This document shows positions 10,703-22,175 of a stretch of DNA of 63,362 bases, piece by piece. A program made the position numbers and the translations under genes. The stretch spans positions 1 through 63,362 of the forward strand of contig MU859263.1 in NCBI GenBank assembly GCA_033297205.1. Direction: 5' to 3'. Position 1 is the first letter of the stretch. Each line of letters begins with the position of its first letter. The notes under the pieces are model-generated. The model saw only the letters and a program-made list of their open reading frames with translations, ran no database searches and was not told the DNA's origin. The DNA is from Pseudoneurospora amorphoporcata. Lineage: Eukaryota > Ascomycota > Sordariomycetes > Sordariales > Sordariaceae.

Positions 10703-12924
10703 ATGGCCAACTCCGACCAGAACCGTGATGCGTTCCCCGACGATGTGTCGATTGATGACGATACCTCTGTAATCTCTGTGAGCTCTCCTCACCTCCCGTA
10801 TTCTACACTCTTTCAACCACCATGACCGTCCTCTGCCGTTCGTGAATCCCTTTCGCATTGCGCCTGGCGCAGCCCAAGAGTCCCAGACTAATGGAAGATG
10901 GGCGAATTGCAACAGACACGGGGTCTTGAGGCCTTCGGCCGCAAAGTGACGACAACAGCAAGCCACTTGATCGGCCCTATTACCGACCCGACCTCTCATC
11001 CTCATTACCAAAGCGCCATGACCGAGATACACAAGCAGCTCCAGAAGCCTACGCTTCAACGGAGCGTTTTCGCTATCGCACGTACTACGCCCACCGATCT
11101 AGTGCGCTCCAAGCTGTCGTCAAAGGAAATTCAATCTCGAGCATTGGCCTACGTGCCCGACGAGCTTCTCAAAAACATCCCTGCCAACTCCAACTCATAC
11201 TCGCTATTCCAAGGCTTCCAGGCCAGTTTTCCCGACTTTAACGATGAAGGGAAGAAGCACAAACGACGAGTTTCTCGTGGGAGGAAAATGCTCGATGAGC
11301 GCCCTGTGGACCCTGGAAGCCCGCACGCGGTACAGAGGCTAAAGAAGGACAAGACGTCAATGATGCACCAGCTTGAAATGCTCGGTGTTCGGAAGAATAT
11401 GGCCAGCAGCGAGATCCGTGAGATCGATAACAAGATCGCCAATCTGCACGGCATGCGCAAGATCATTCTCGACAGGCTGGCTAATCTTGAGAAGGAGGAG
11501 GCAGTATTAGAGCATGACAGTAAGTGTTTCTGCTCTTGGTGTTGGGACTTCCTACTAACCACATGTTGCAGTCATGGATGTTGAGAGTAGGTTGGACGAA
11601 GCTCAAGAACTTGCCGATGAGGCTGAATCGTTGGCTATGGCGACACCGAACAAGTCTGAGGAGGATCTATCAAGGACTGAAGAAGGATTCATGTCGCAAT
11701 CTATCTACGAAAAACTGCCGGCTGCCAACACTCCTCCGAGCAAGAAGAAGCCTCGCAACCACCGCAAGAAGACACTCCCGATTCTCCACGAACATTTCGA
11801 ACCAGGCACCATGATCCGCTCGATGCGCGCGCACCAGGATAACATCACGGCTCTCGACTTTGACGCTCCTTTTGGTCTGATGGTTTCAGCTGCTATGGAT
11901 GACTCGGTTCGTGTGTGGGACTTGAACGCGGGACGCTGCATTGGTACTCTTGAAGGTCACACGGCATCTGTCCGCACTCTTCAAGTCGAAGATAACTTCT
12001 TGGCTACTGGTTCAATGGATGCGACAATCAAGCTATGGGACCTGAGCAAGGCCCATTATGATCCCCAGGGTAGCCAGGAGGTCGACGAGGAGGACGAGGA
12101 CCTTGCTTTTGTGAACCCGGACGATCACGCCGTCGACCCACCTGCCGGAAGCATGGCCGATTGCCCTCTTTTCACTCTGGAGGCCCATCTGGACGAGATT
12201 ACGGCTTTGCATTTCAGGGGAGATGTGCTCGTTTCTGGTTCCGCCGATAAGACGCTTCGTCAGTGGGATCTTACCAAGGGCCGTTGCGTGCAAACTTTGG
12301 ACGTGATGTGGGCCGCGGCCCAAGCCACCGCTATGGGTAGCAGTGACGGTCCCTGGAGACAGACCAGCCGCTCTGCCGACGGATCGGCAGACTTTGTTGG
12401 TGCTCTGCAGGTCTTCGAGTCTGCTCTGGCTTGCGGTACTGCTGATGGTATGGTTAGACTCTGGGATCTGAGAAGTGGACAGGTGCACCGTAGCCTGGTT
12501 GGACATACTGGCCCGGTTACCTGCCTCCAGTTTGACGATGTTCATCTCGTTACTGGCAGCTTGGACAGAAGCATTCGTGTAAGCAACCTGCTCATTCCAC
12601 CATGACACCACCAAACGGACTGGCACTGACGATGCTTCTCATATACAGATTTGGGATCTTCGCACTGGATCAATCTTTGACGCTTACGCATATGACCACC
12701 CTATTACCAGCATGATGTTCGACACCCGCCGGATTGTCTGCGCTGCCGGCGAGGATGTGGTTAAGGTTTACGATAAGGTTGAGGGACGGCACTGGGACTG
12801 CGGCGCCGGCATCACTGAGACTGAAAAGGCCAAGTCCCCTGCTATTATCGAACGCGTGCGCATCAGGGACGGCTATATGGTTGAGGGCCGTCAAGATGGT
12901 GTCGTCGGCGTCTGGACATGCTAA
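10703..12924 (+). CDS. mdv1: Mitochondrial division protein Mdv1, WD40 adaptor
   Basis: Peripheral outer-membrane adaptor that links Fis1 to the dynamin Dnm1 in mitochondrial (and peroxisomal) fission. Exons 10703-10777, 10916-11519, 11572-12578 and 12649-12924 give 653 residues. The N-terminal Fis1-binding half (from TRGLEAFGRKVTTTASHLIG) is followed by a coiled coil near residues 220-290 (heptads in MRKIILDRLANLEKEEAVLE). From about residue 305 a seven-bladed WD40 propeller follows, with blades ending VRVWDL, IKLWDL, LRQWDL, VRLWDL and IRIWDL. A 138-nt first intron has the branch GACTAAT, and the second has TACTAACC. The layout matches Mdv1/Caf4; fungi of this group generally have one copy. 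The start was chosen because the next in-frame ATG (10898) lies inside intron 1. Confidence 0.92.
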
Positions 12925-14096
12925 AATCGACATGAATGGGGGGTTTGCATTGCTTTTACAAATACGACACAACACGACACGACTTGAACGGGACTGGAGC
13001 AAAAGGGGCGGCGACATATATTGGTTTTATATGTTTATGAAGGAGACTCGTTTAGCGATAAAATGAAGTCAATGTTAGGGTTGTTTGGATATCTTGGAAA
13101 TGGATGTATGGATGTCTCCAAAGCTACAGTTGTCCATAACGCATTATTATACACCAGCAAGATTACGGATTTCTTTGGTGTGCTTCGCCAGTATAGATTG
13201 GGTAGATGGATGACAGGGTCATATATCATCGGCCTACATATGTCTCCGAGCCACATCCACTTTATGGACCAACCCGGAGCATCAAGCCCATTGAAAGGAA
13301 GGTGAACAAGCCTGGGCGCAAGCGGGGATCATCTCCAATGCGGAAGTCATGAAATCATCGGGGCAGCATCCGAAGAGGGGTAAAGCTGCTTTTTACATAG
13401 TACAGCGGGCTCGTTTTGACTTCCAAAGAAGCTTATCTGTAGCCGGATTTATACACATCAACGATCACTGTGAAAACTGATGGTATGAGATCGAGATCGC
13501 AACTAACATCCTCTGATGGTTCGGGAAGTCTACAACCCCGTCCAGTCCCCGGCGCGTAGAACGGGGCTGCGGTGACCGCGGGAGCGGACTGTTATGTTCA
13601 GACCCCACTTGTCTATTAGTGACGGCACCTACGCAGTCGGTGCATTTACACGGACACTTTGAGAACGACACGGTTACCTTCATCCCCATCTGTGTGTCCG
13701 AAGCATTTCCAGTGTTGTTGATTTAAGCTGCGTAGGCAGAGCTTGCCACTGCCTTCAGGCCGATCCCACTCCACGGCCTGCCTCCATGAACTCTGCCTAT
13801 CTCTGCCTGCCTATCAACCTGCACAGAAGGAAAGAACGACCCTCTGGTCTACCTGGCGGAGCCCTAAGGTATCCTTGTTTCTCTTTTTTGCGTATCATTG
13901 ATCTGTAATCAAGCCCGATCTGAACTCAGTTACATAGGTACCTACTATGCACTTCCTCCCATCCTTCGTCCCTTCCTCGTGAACCTCGTGCATCTGTCAG
14001 GTCCAGTCTTCTCTAGTCTTTTATCCCACACTTTCGTTTCATCCAATCTCACCTACATCTATACCTAAACAATCACTTTTTCAACTCGAACTCAAG
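12925..14096. other. Intergenic region, mdv1 to aldo-keto reductase
   Basis: No gene seen. It contains repeated CTGCCTATC-type units around 13790-13815 and pyrimidine-rich sequence just before 14097 typical of a fungal leader. Confidence 0.5.
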
Positions 14097-15528
14097 ATGG
14101 CCCTCCCAATGGCACCTCCCCCCAAGGGGCCCCTTGGCCGCTACCGCCTGCTGTCCCCCACGGCATCGATCCGTGTCAGCCCGCTTTGTCTGGGGTCTAT
14201 GAATTTTGGCGATGCTTGGTAGGTTTACACGTCACAACGGCCTTAAATGCTGTTAACCATTCAGTTCGTGGCGTTGCTTGTTTTCTAACCTGCAGAACTA
14301 TTGCGAATACAGGAAAGATTATATGGGAGAGTGTAATCAAGAGACTACGGAGAGCATCTTGAACTTTTACTATGAGAACGGAGGTATGATTATTCGATGG
14401 AGGCCCCTATGACGTGAATGTGCGAGAGGCAGCCAGGCTGACTTGGGGATGTTTGATGATGCCGCAGGCAACTTCATAGATACTGCCAATAACTACCAGA
14501 AGGAGGAATCTGAGAAATGGATTGGAGAGTGGATGAAGAAGAGAGGGATTCGGGATCAACTGGGTAATCTACCCAACTCTTGTTGCTACTGAGCAGACGT
14601 TAATCGTATTCATAGTCATCGCAACTAAGTTCACCACCAACTTCAGAGCTGGCTATGGTGAAACAGAAATCATGGCCAACTTCGGAGGCAACGGCACCAA
14701 GAGCATGCGGACCTCAGTTGAGGCCAGTTTGAAGAAGCTCCAGACGGACTACATCGATCTCGTACGTTCTTCCCGCTTCCAAATATCACACGCAGACCTG
14801 CTAACATGACACTCTCATAGCTCTACGTTCACTGGTGGGACTTCACCGCCTCTATACCCGAGCTGATGCAATCCCTCAACCAGCTCGTCACCAGCGGCAA
14901 GGTTCTCTACTTGGGTGTTAGCGACACCCCGGCCTGGGTGGTCAGCAAAGCCAACCAGTACGCGCGCGACCACGGACTGCGGCAGTTCTGCGTCTACCAA
15001 GGCCGGTGGTCCGCCGCCTCGCGCGACTTTGAGCGGGACATCATCCCCATGTGCCGGGATGAGGGCATGGGGCTCGCGCCTTGGGGCGCCCTCGGCGGCG
15101 GCAGCTTCAAGTCGGAGGAGCAGCGCCAGCAGCAGGCCAACGAGGGCCGCAAAATCAAGGCGACCGAGGAGCAGATCAAGATAAGCCGGGCACTGGAGAA
15201 GATTGCGCAGCGTAAGAACACGGCCATCACATCTGTCGCTCTGGCGTACGTCATGCACAAGGCGCCCTACGTGTTCCCGATTGTCGGCGGCCGGTCGGTC
15301 GAGCACCTGAAGGGTAATGTTGAGGCGCTCAAGCTGACGCTGTCGGACCAGGATATCGAGGAGATTGAGGGCGCGGTGCCGTTCGATATTGGGTTCCCTA
15401 ACTCGTTCCTGTATGGAGAGAAGGCTCCTGCCCACCCAAGTCAGGTTTGGTTGATGGGCATGGCGGGCACATATGATTATGTCCCGGTGCCGAAGCCTAT
15501 CGTGCCGACGGCGGAAGATGGTCAGTAG
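14097..15528 (+). CDS. Aldo-keto reductase, aryl-alcohol dehydrogenase type
   Basis: NADP(H)-dependent aldo-keto reductase of the AAD14 / norsolorinic acid reductase group; substrate unknown. Exons 14097-14218, 14313-14383, 14468-14563, 14616-14761 and 14821-15528 give 380 residues. The TIM-barrel family signatures are in order: RVSPLCLGSMNFGDAW (strand 1), FIDTANNYQ (catalytic Asp and Tyr), VIATKF (Lys), LLYVHWWD (His), YLGVSDTPAWVV, and the cofactor-binding IVGGRSVEHLKGNVEALKL. In the first intron a closer CAG (14292-14294) cannot be the acceptor because it creates an immediate stop, so the acceptor at 14312 is used. No secondary-metabolite genes lie next to it, so a role in general aldehyde detoxification is as likely as a biosynthetic one. 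Confidence 0.9.
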
Positions 15529-15815
15529 AGTCGACATCGCCGCCAGAGGTCATTGAAGGTTAGGTGGGAACAGAAGCTGTAGTGCTGGTATGTCTGATTG
15601 TGATACGAGTCAGGCTATACTTGATCGTGTGGGTATGTCGAACTGTTGTCGTGGAGTATATCATACCAAGTGCGATTCGAAGACCTCAAGGAGCATCGAG
15701 TTTCCAGAACCTGTTTGGCACAGTTTAGTACAAAATTTGTTGGTATAAATGTATAATATTTGGGGGTATCTCAAAGCTGACATGAAACTTGTTTCCTTTC
15801 TCCTCTCGGTATGCT

Positions 15816-17081
15816 TTAAAGCCTTCGCTTGCCGCCAAGTGAGAGCCTTTTCATCCCTTTCTCTGCATCTTCCACTGGCCTTCCAACACTAGCCGGAATC
15901 TCGAACACGGCCTGTACCTCTTCCTCTTGTCCGTCTTCCTCATCTTCCTCGTCGTCTGAATTGTCTTCGTCGTCATCCTCCTCGTCATCTTCCAGCTCTT
16001 CATCTTCCGCCACTGCCTCTCCGGCATCAATCTTGGCCTGCTGTTCCTCAATAGCCTTCTCCAGTTCCTTAAGCATCTTCTTGGTAAACCCTGAAGCCTC
16101 GACAGCAGCATCCAACCGCCTAGCGCCGTCCTTGCCAACCGTCTTCTTAGCATCCTTGAAGAAGGGGCCGGGTGATGTAGGAACAAAGTGGAAGCGCTTC
16201 TTGAAGAACCTCTTGATGCATTCGACATCGCGGTCAAAGTACATTTCAGCGTTCACGTGGTCCATAGACACCATTTGTGGGAAATCGATAATGATCGGCA
16301 CAAGGGTCACCGTCTCCTCCTCCTTCTCCTCGCCGTCCTCGATCGTGTACTTGTTGGTCCGCTCCTCCTTGATCAGAATGTTGAACTCGTTGAAATCACC
16401 ATGGATGAGGCCGTGCTTGGCCAGTCGGAGGATGAGGTCGATGAGCTCGGCGTAAAGGCTAGCGGGATCTGGGACCGAGGAGACCTGTCTGAGCGGTAGG
16501 GACTCGACCAGGCTCATGACGATGGTGTGTCGGGACTGCGAAATCGGTTCGGGCACCGGGAAGCCTTCTTCTTGGAGAGCCTGCATGAAGGCATACTCCT
16601 TCATGGCCGCGAGCCGCGAGAGGTACATCCACGAGCCGCCTTGCCGGTTGCGCAAGTAGTCGCGGTTGGACTTGACGGTACGGAAGGAAATGCGGCCCAG
16701 ACGATGGATCTTGAGAATCTTCTGTTTGCCGGTCTTGTCGGCCACGATCATGATGTCGGATTCCTTGCCGACACCCACACGACTGCCAACGCTGTAGACA
16801 ACATCCTTGGAGGAGTGGGTGTGCAGGGCGAGATAATCGAGACCGCCGTAGGTCAGTCGGTAGCCGTCGTACTTGGCCTCCTTCATGCGGCCGATGAGGC
16901 CAGACTTGGCGAGGGTCGCTATGCTCTTGTGCACACCGCTGGCGCCGCCCTTGAGACGGGCAATTCTCTCGATCAGAGGAGTCGGGACAAGCTCGTGGTT
17001 CTTGCTACCCATCTCGACGGCAGTCAACACTCTCCAGTCTTCTGCCGTGAGATGGCGCAAAACTCGGGTGTCTAAAAACAT
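15816..17081 (-). CDS. RIO2: RIO2 atypical serine/threonine kinase
   Basis: RIO-family ATPase/kinase that binds cytoplasmic pre-40S particles and drives final 18S rRNA maturation. Intronless, 421 residues. The N-terminal winged helix (MFLDTRVLRHLTAEDWRVL, to about residue 90) is diagnostic of RIO2 rather than RIO1. The kinase core shows the nucleotide loop VGVGKESDIMIV, the Lys-containing ILKIHRLGR, the catalytic loop LIHGDFNEFNILI and the metal-binding IIIDFPQMVS. The C-terminus is a long acidic run (about residues 360-400) ending in a basic tail KRLSLGGKRRL. A C-terminal acidic extension of this kind is common in fungal Rio2. It shares an 843-bp divergent promoter with RPN1. Confidence 0.95.
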   Translation of the reverse strand: MFLDTRVLRHLTAEDWRVLTAVEMGSKNHELVPTPLIERIARLKGGASGVHKSIATLAKSGLIGRMKEAKYDGYRLTYGGLDYLALHTHSSKDVVYSVGSRVGVGKESDIMIVADKTGKQKILKIHRLGRISFRTVKSNRDYLRNRQGGSWMYLSRLAAMKEYAFMQALQEEGFPVPEPISQSRHTIVMSLVESLPLRQVSSVPDPASLYAELIDLILRLAKHGLIHGDFNEFNILIKEERTNKYTIEDGEEKEEETVTLVPIIIDFPQMVSMDHVNAEMYFDRDVECIKRFFKKRFHFVPTSPGPFFKDAKKTVGKDGARRLDAAVEASGFTKKMLKELEKAIEEQQAKIDAGEAVAEDEELEDDEEDDDEDNSDDEEDEEDGQEEEVQAVFEIPASVGRPVEDAEKGMKRLSLGGKRRL

Positions 17082-17924
17082 GATCGTGGATTTTTGCTGG
17101 TAACCGTCGGCCTATTTTGCTGTGAGAAGTTTCCTGACGTTGTGTCGATGAAAGTGGGTTATTCGGTTGCTGTCCTTGAGGTCGAGGCTCGTGGGTGACT
17201 CTGATACGATGTACCGAATCGAAACTTCAAAAGCTGATGTCCAGAACGGAAAGTGGGCATCCCCAAATTCCAAACCAATGCACGGTTGCGACAAAGATCA
17301 TCCCGATAAGATAGGGCTGGTTGTGGGTGTGGGCCGGATCATGATGGGCTCGCGGTGGTTCAAGGAGGCGGGAAGCGCCAGGTCCAGGCCAGTAGCTTAT
17401 CTTATCGCAAAGCTGGGGAGGAGCGGATTTTGTATCTTCCAGCCTCTGATGACGCCTCATCCCCACCGGGGCGGGCAGCATCGCAGGGGCCTTCTCAATC
17501 TCGGCCAGACGGGGAGCTTCAGGCGGCAAGCGAGTCGCGTAACCACTGTCTGCTGCAACCGCCCTGCTTGGTTGGAGCTCCCTGGCGTTGACTCCATAGC
17601 ACCGTAACTGCCACTGCCTTTGCTGGCTTCAGCAACTCGCTGCTTCTGGGCGAATCTCTTAAGCTCCGTCCTCCAAACCGTCACCTGAACAACAAACTCA
17701 ACAACCAAACTCATCCACTTTTAATTCTGACATTCTGCTCACGACCGGACCTCGAGTACGTGTCGCTCCAGCAATCTCGGTGAAAAACTTGAGTATTTCT
17801 GCAACAGCACACGCCACCGCCGCGTCCATCTACCCAGGCCAACCCACCCTACCTTGGTTTCCCCTCCAACCGAACCCATCGGCTCTGCGAATCCTCCCAC
17901 CTACAACTATCACCACTAGCAAGC
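17082..17924. other. Divergent promoter region, RIO2 / RPN1
   Basis: 843 bp between two divergent start codons with no supported gene. Several GATAAG cores occur (for example near 17308) but none match the longer SRE site. I did not find a convincing proteasome-type GGTGGCAAA element by eye. Confidence 0.45.
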
Positions 17925-20831
17925 ATGGCGCAAGAAAGCGACCTGTCGAAGACCGCCGATAAGGGCAAGGGAAAGGCCGTCGATGACGAGAAGAAGCCCC
18001 AAGATGTCGATGGAAAGACCCCCGCAAACGGAAAGAAGGAGGAGGAACAGAATGGTGGGTTACTCGGTCACTCCGACCGACTTTAGGTTCGGGCGCCGGG
18101 CTTCTGCTGACAGCGCTTTGCGTTAGCTTCCGAGGAACTCAATGAAGAGGATCAGCAGCTCAAGAGCGAGCTTGAAATGCTCGTTGAGCGGCTGACGGTT
18201 AGTTATTGGCAATGACGTGATAGAGGCTTGAGACGGGCTTCTCTAACAATGCATATCTCCAGGAATCCGATGCGACCCTCTACAAGCCGGCCCTCGAGGC
18301 TATGAAGAACTCCATCAAGACATCCACATCCTCCATGACGGCGGTACCGAAGCCGCTCAAGTTCCTGCGGCCCCATTATGAAACGATGACGAAGCTTTAC
18401 GACGAATGGCCCGCCGGCGAAGACAAGTCCTCTCTCGCAGATGTTCTATCGGTGATCGGCATGACATACTCGGACGAAGACCGCCAGGATACTCTCAAAT
18501 ACAGACTCCTTTCCCCGACACAGGATATCGGATCGTGGGGTCATGAGTACGTTCGCCATCTCGCCCTCGAGATTGGCGAGGTCTACGCCAAGCGCATCGC
18601 CAACGATGAGCCGACTCAAGAGCTGGTCGATCTTGCCCTGGTCCTGGTGCCGCTCTTCCTCAAGAGCAACGCCGAAGCCGACGCTGTTGATCTGATGAGC
18701 GAACTCGAGATCATCGAGGAGCTTCCCAAGTTTCTCGACGAGAACACATACTCGAGAGTCTGCTTGTATATGGTGTCCATGGTCAATCTTCTTACCTACC
18801 CCGACAACGAGACGTTCCTTCGCGTAGCGCACAGCATCTACAAGAAGTACAACCAGCATACCCAAGCCATGGTGCTTGCGATCAGACTTAATGACCTCGG
18901 ACTCATCGAGAACGATTTTGAGGCGGCAGACGAGGATCCTGCGCTTCGCAAGCAGCTCGCTTTCCTTATCGCGCGTCAGGGAATTCCATTGGAGTTTGAA
19001 AGGAGCAACGATGACGACGAGAAGATCTACGAGTGCCTTTCCAACCAGAAACTGTCGGAGTACTTCAAGTCCCTCGGAAAGGAACTCAACATCTTGGAGC
19101 CAAAGACGACCGAGGATATCTACAAGAGCCACCTTGAGAGCAGCCGTGTCGCTGGCATGACCAACTTCGACTCTGCCCGACACAACCTCGCCGCTGGCTT
19201 CGTCAACGCTTTTGTCAATGCCGGCTTTGGAAGCGACAAGATGATGCTCGTTGGCAAGGACAAGGACAGCTGGGTGTGGAAGACCAAGGATGAGGGTATG
19301 ATGTCTACAGTGGCGTCACTGGGAACTTTGCTCCTTTGGGACGTCGAAAACGGGCTCGACCACGTCGACAAGTATACTTATCTCGAGGAGGAGCAAATCC
19401 AAGCTGGCGCATACCTCGCGATCGGTATCATGAATACTAACGTCAGGACGGATTCCGAGCCCGCGATGGCCCTGTTGGCCGATCCCGACAAGCTTGCGCA
19501 CAAGAACCCCCTCATCCGTGTGGCTACCATTATGGGTCTCGGATTGGCGTACGCTGGGTCTTGCAAGGAGGAGCTTCTCTCGTTTTTGGTCAACATCATC
19601 AGCGACCCCGAGGAGAGCATGCAGGTATCAGCCATGGCTGCCCTGGCCTGCGGTATGATCTTTGTTGGCTCTTCCAATTCCGAAGTCAGCGAGGCCATCG
19701 TGACTACCTTGTTGGATGAGGAAAGTGGAAGCCGCCTCAACGACACGTGGTCCAGGTTCCTTGCGCTTGGCTTGGGTCTCTTGTATTTCGGCCGCCAGGA
19801 AGAAGTGGACGTTATTCTTGAGACTCTCAAGGCGGTTGAGCATCCCATGGCTAAGCCAACTGCTGTTCTTGCTGAGATTTGCGCCTGGGCTGGCACCGGT
19901 GCCGTCCTCAAGATCCAGGAGCTCCTTCACATTTGCAACGAGCACATCGAGGATGGAGAGGAGAAGAAGGGCGAGGAGCTGCTTCAGGCCTATGCCGTTC
20001 TCGGTATTGGCCTGATTGCCATGGGCGAAGATGTTGGACAGGAAATGGTTCTTCGCCATTTCGGTCACCTTATGCACTATGGCGAAGCTAACATCCGACG
20101 AGCGGTGCCGCTGGCTATGGGTCTGATCAGCCCTAGCAACCCTCAAATGAAGGTTTACGACACTCTGTCACGGTACAGTCACGACAATGACAATGAAGTC
20201 GCCATCAACGCCATTTTCGCCATGGGTCTCCTGGGTGCCGGTACAAACAACGCCAGACTTGCCCAGCTGCTCCGTCAGTTGGCTAGCTACTACCACAGAG
20301 ACCAGGAGTCTCTGTTCATGGTCCGTATCGCGCAAGGTCTCTTGCACATGGGCAAGGGCACTCTTTCCGTCAGCCCCTTCCACACGGATCGCCAAGTGCT
20401 TTCAAACGTGGCTGCGGCCGGTCTCCTCGCGGTTCTTGTGGCCATGATCGATGCCAAGCAGTTCATTACCGCGACCTCCCACTATCTTCTCTACTGGATC
20501 GTGACAGCAATGCACCCTCGCATGCTTGTCACTCTGGATGAGGACTTGAAGCCTCTGACAGTGAACGTTCGTGTCGGTCAGGCTGTTGATGTGGTCGGCC
20601 AGGCTGGTCGTCCCAAGACCATCACCGGCTGGCAGACACAGAGCACACCAGTACTACTCGGATACGGCGAGCGTGCTGAGTTGGAGGATGACCAGTACAT
20701 CAGCCTTAGCAGCACCCTTGAGGGTCTCGTTATTCTTCGCAAGGTACGTGTATATCAATAACAGTCCCTGTCAGATTGTGTCTTACTCACGTTTTTTTCC
20801 GCAGAACCCCGACTGGGAGGGTGAGAAATAA
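17925..20831 (+). CDS. RPN1: 26S proteasome regulatory subunit RPN1
   Basis: Largest base subunit of the 19S regulatory particle; a docking platform for ubiquitin receptors and the deubiquitinase Ubp6. Exons 17925-18054, 18127-18197, 18263-20743 and 20805-20831 give 902 residues, shorter than yeast Rpn1 (993). The charged N-terminus (KGKGKAVDDEKK) leads into LNEEDQQLKSELEMLVERL and the helical PHYETMTKLYDEWP region. The toroid of proteasome/cyclosome repeats spans roughly residues 390-760, with motifs such as GAYLAIGIMN, IMGLGLAYAGS, ALACGMIFVGS, LALGLGLLYFG and AVLGIGLIAMG. The last exon is only nine codons (NPDWEGEK plus stop) and matches the conserved Rpn1 C-terminus. It is expected to be co-regulated with other proteasome genes. 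Confidence 0.96.
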
Positions 20832-22175
20832 AAGCTGCAGGCTGGGCGATGTATAGGGTTATTTGGTGTGGTTTAGAACGTTGCAAGAGGTCGTTCCGAG
20901 GAGATGAAGGTCAGAGCCAAAGAAAGGACGGCTAAGCAGACATCACGCACGTGCATATGCAATAGAAAAGCGGACTATATTATCGAACTGTGTCATAAGA
21001 CTTTCTATGGAGGTTCAAGATAGCATTTCTGGGACTTCGATTGCAAAGGTTATAAAAGAGTTTCGTAGTTGCCCGTGATGCTGTTTGGATGAAAGACCCT
21101 TCATTCCACTGCATTTGGTCGTTACACAACAGCCCAGCCGGCTTTGCTGGGATTGGGTTAGGGTACTGTAGACGTCGGCTACTGTGTTCGCTGTCATTCT
21201 TCTTTCCTCCGTTTGTCTCGTCCGTGGGATGGGAAGGTTCAAGTTTTGTCGTTGCAGACCGGTGGCTCACTGTACGTGATTGGGGAGTCAGTGGCGAGTG
21301 GGTGCATGCTGCGCCAAGCGTGGGCTCGGTGTGGACAAATAGGGCTCGCCGGGAGTCGAATAGTACAGCAGTATCAAAAGTTTCTTCGCATTTTAGATCT
21401 TGGCAAAGAAAGAGTTCTTTCAAGCTTTACAGAGTTGCAAAGGTCGTTTGTCCAGAAGTGGAAGTGTAGGTAAGGTAAGGTAGGTATGAAAGTTGTAGAT
21501 TGAGGCAGGCCCATAAACCCGTAGCGCTCCACTAGGGGGACCATCCACCGGAAATGGCAGGCCCGAGGGCACTAAGCGCTCTCCCTACGTAGCTGTAAGC
21601 TACAAGTTAGCATGCAAGGGTCTAAAAGGAAAGAAGTGGAGGAAAAAAATTCCATGTCAGACAAATCGTTGTTTCATTTCATACACTTTTTGAAACCCTT
21701 CACAAGTTCTTTGACACGAACTGTTACTGTCAAACTGTTCGTAAACCATCCGAGAACCATTTTATCGGTGGAAGCTGTCATCCCATCTCCAAAAGAACCC
21801 TCTAATGCTGCACGAACGCCTCTGATCATCGGGTTCGTTGATTGGCTAGGTTGCCACCGCAAAGGCGAAAGTCTATCCCGCTCGAGCATCGAGGACACGG
21901 CGTTCTGCTTGTGAGTAATGCTATGTTACTGTGGCTTTTGAAAGCTCATATGGCTAACTAAGTTGGGCAGGTCATAAATACAAACATATGTGTGATTTAG
22001 GCGAGACCTAATCCTTGATTTCGAGATTCAAGGGATAGAAAAAGAGAGCTCTGATCCGTGTTATACATCAGTACAGCGCTCCGGGCTTCTCATCCTCTCT
22101 TGTGATTTAGAAGAACGACTACTGGCGTGGGCCGAATTCGCGAGGCAAAAGTCAACAGAGGAAAGAAGGTTAAGC
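20832..22175. other. Intergenic region, RPN1 to MATE transporter
   Basis: No supported gene in 1.3 kb; the ORFs near 21000-21470 overlap on both strands without domain features. It contains GGGTTAGGG at 21155-21163 and tandem GGTAAGGTA units around 21468-21485. Confidence 0.45.

Noticed and set aside
14815..15537. 240-codon minus-strand ORF antisense to the aldo-keto reductase
   Set aside because: Antisense shadow of the last exon, which has high-GC third positions.
18446..19183. 245-codon minus-strand ORF antisense to RPN1
   Set aside because: Shadow frame within a confidently assigned exon.
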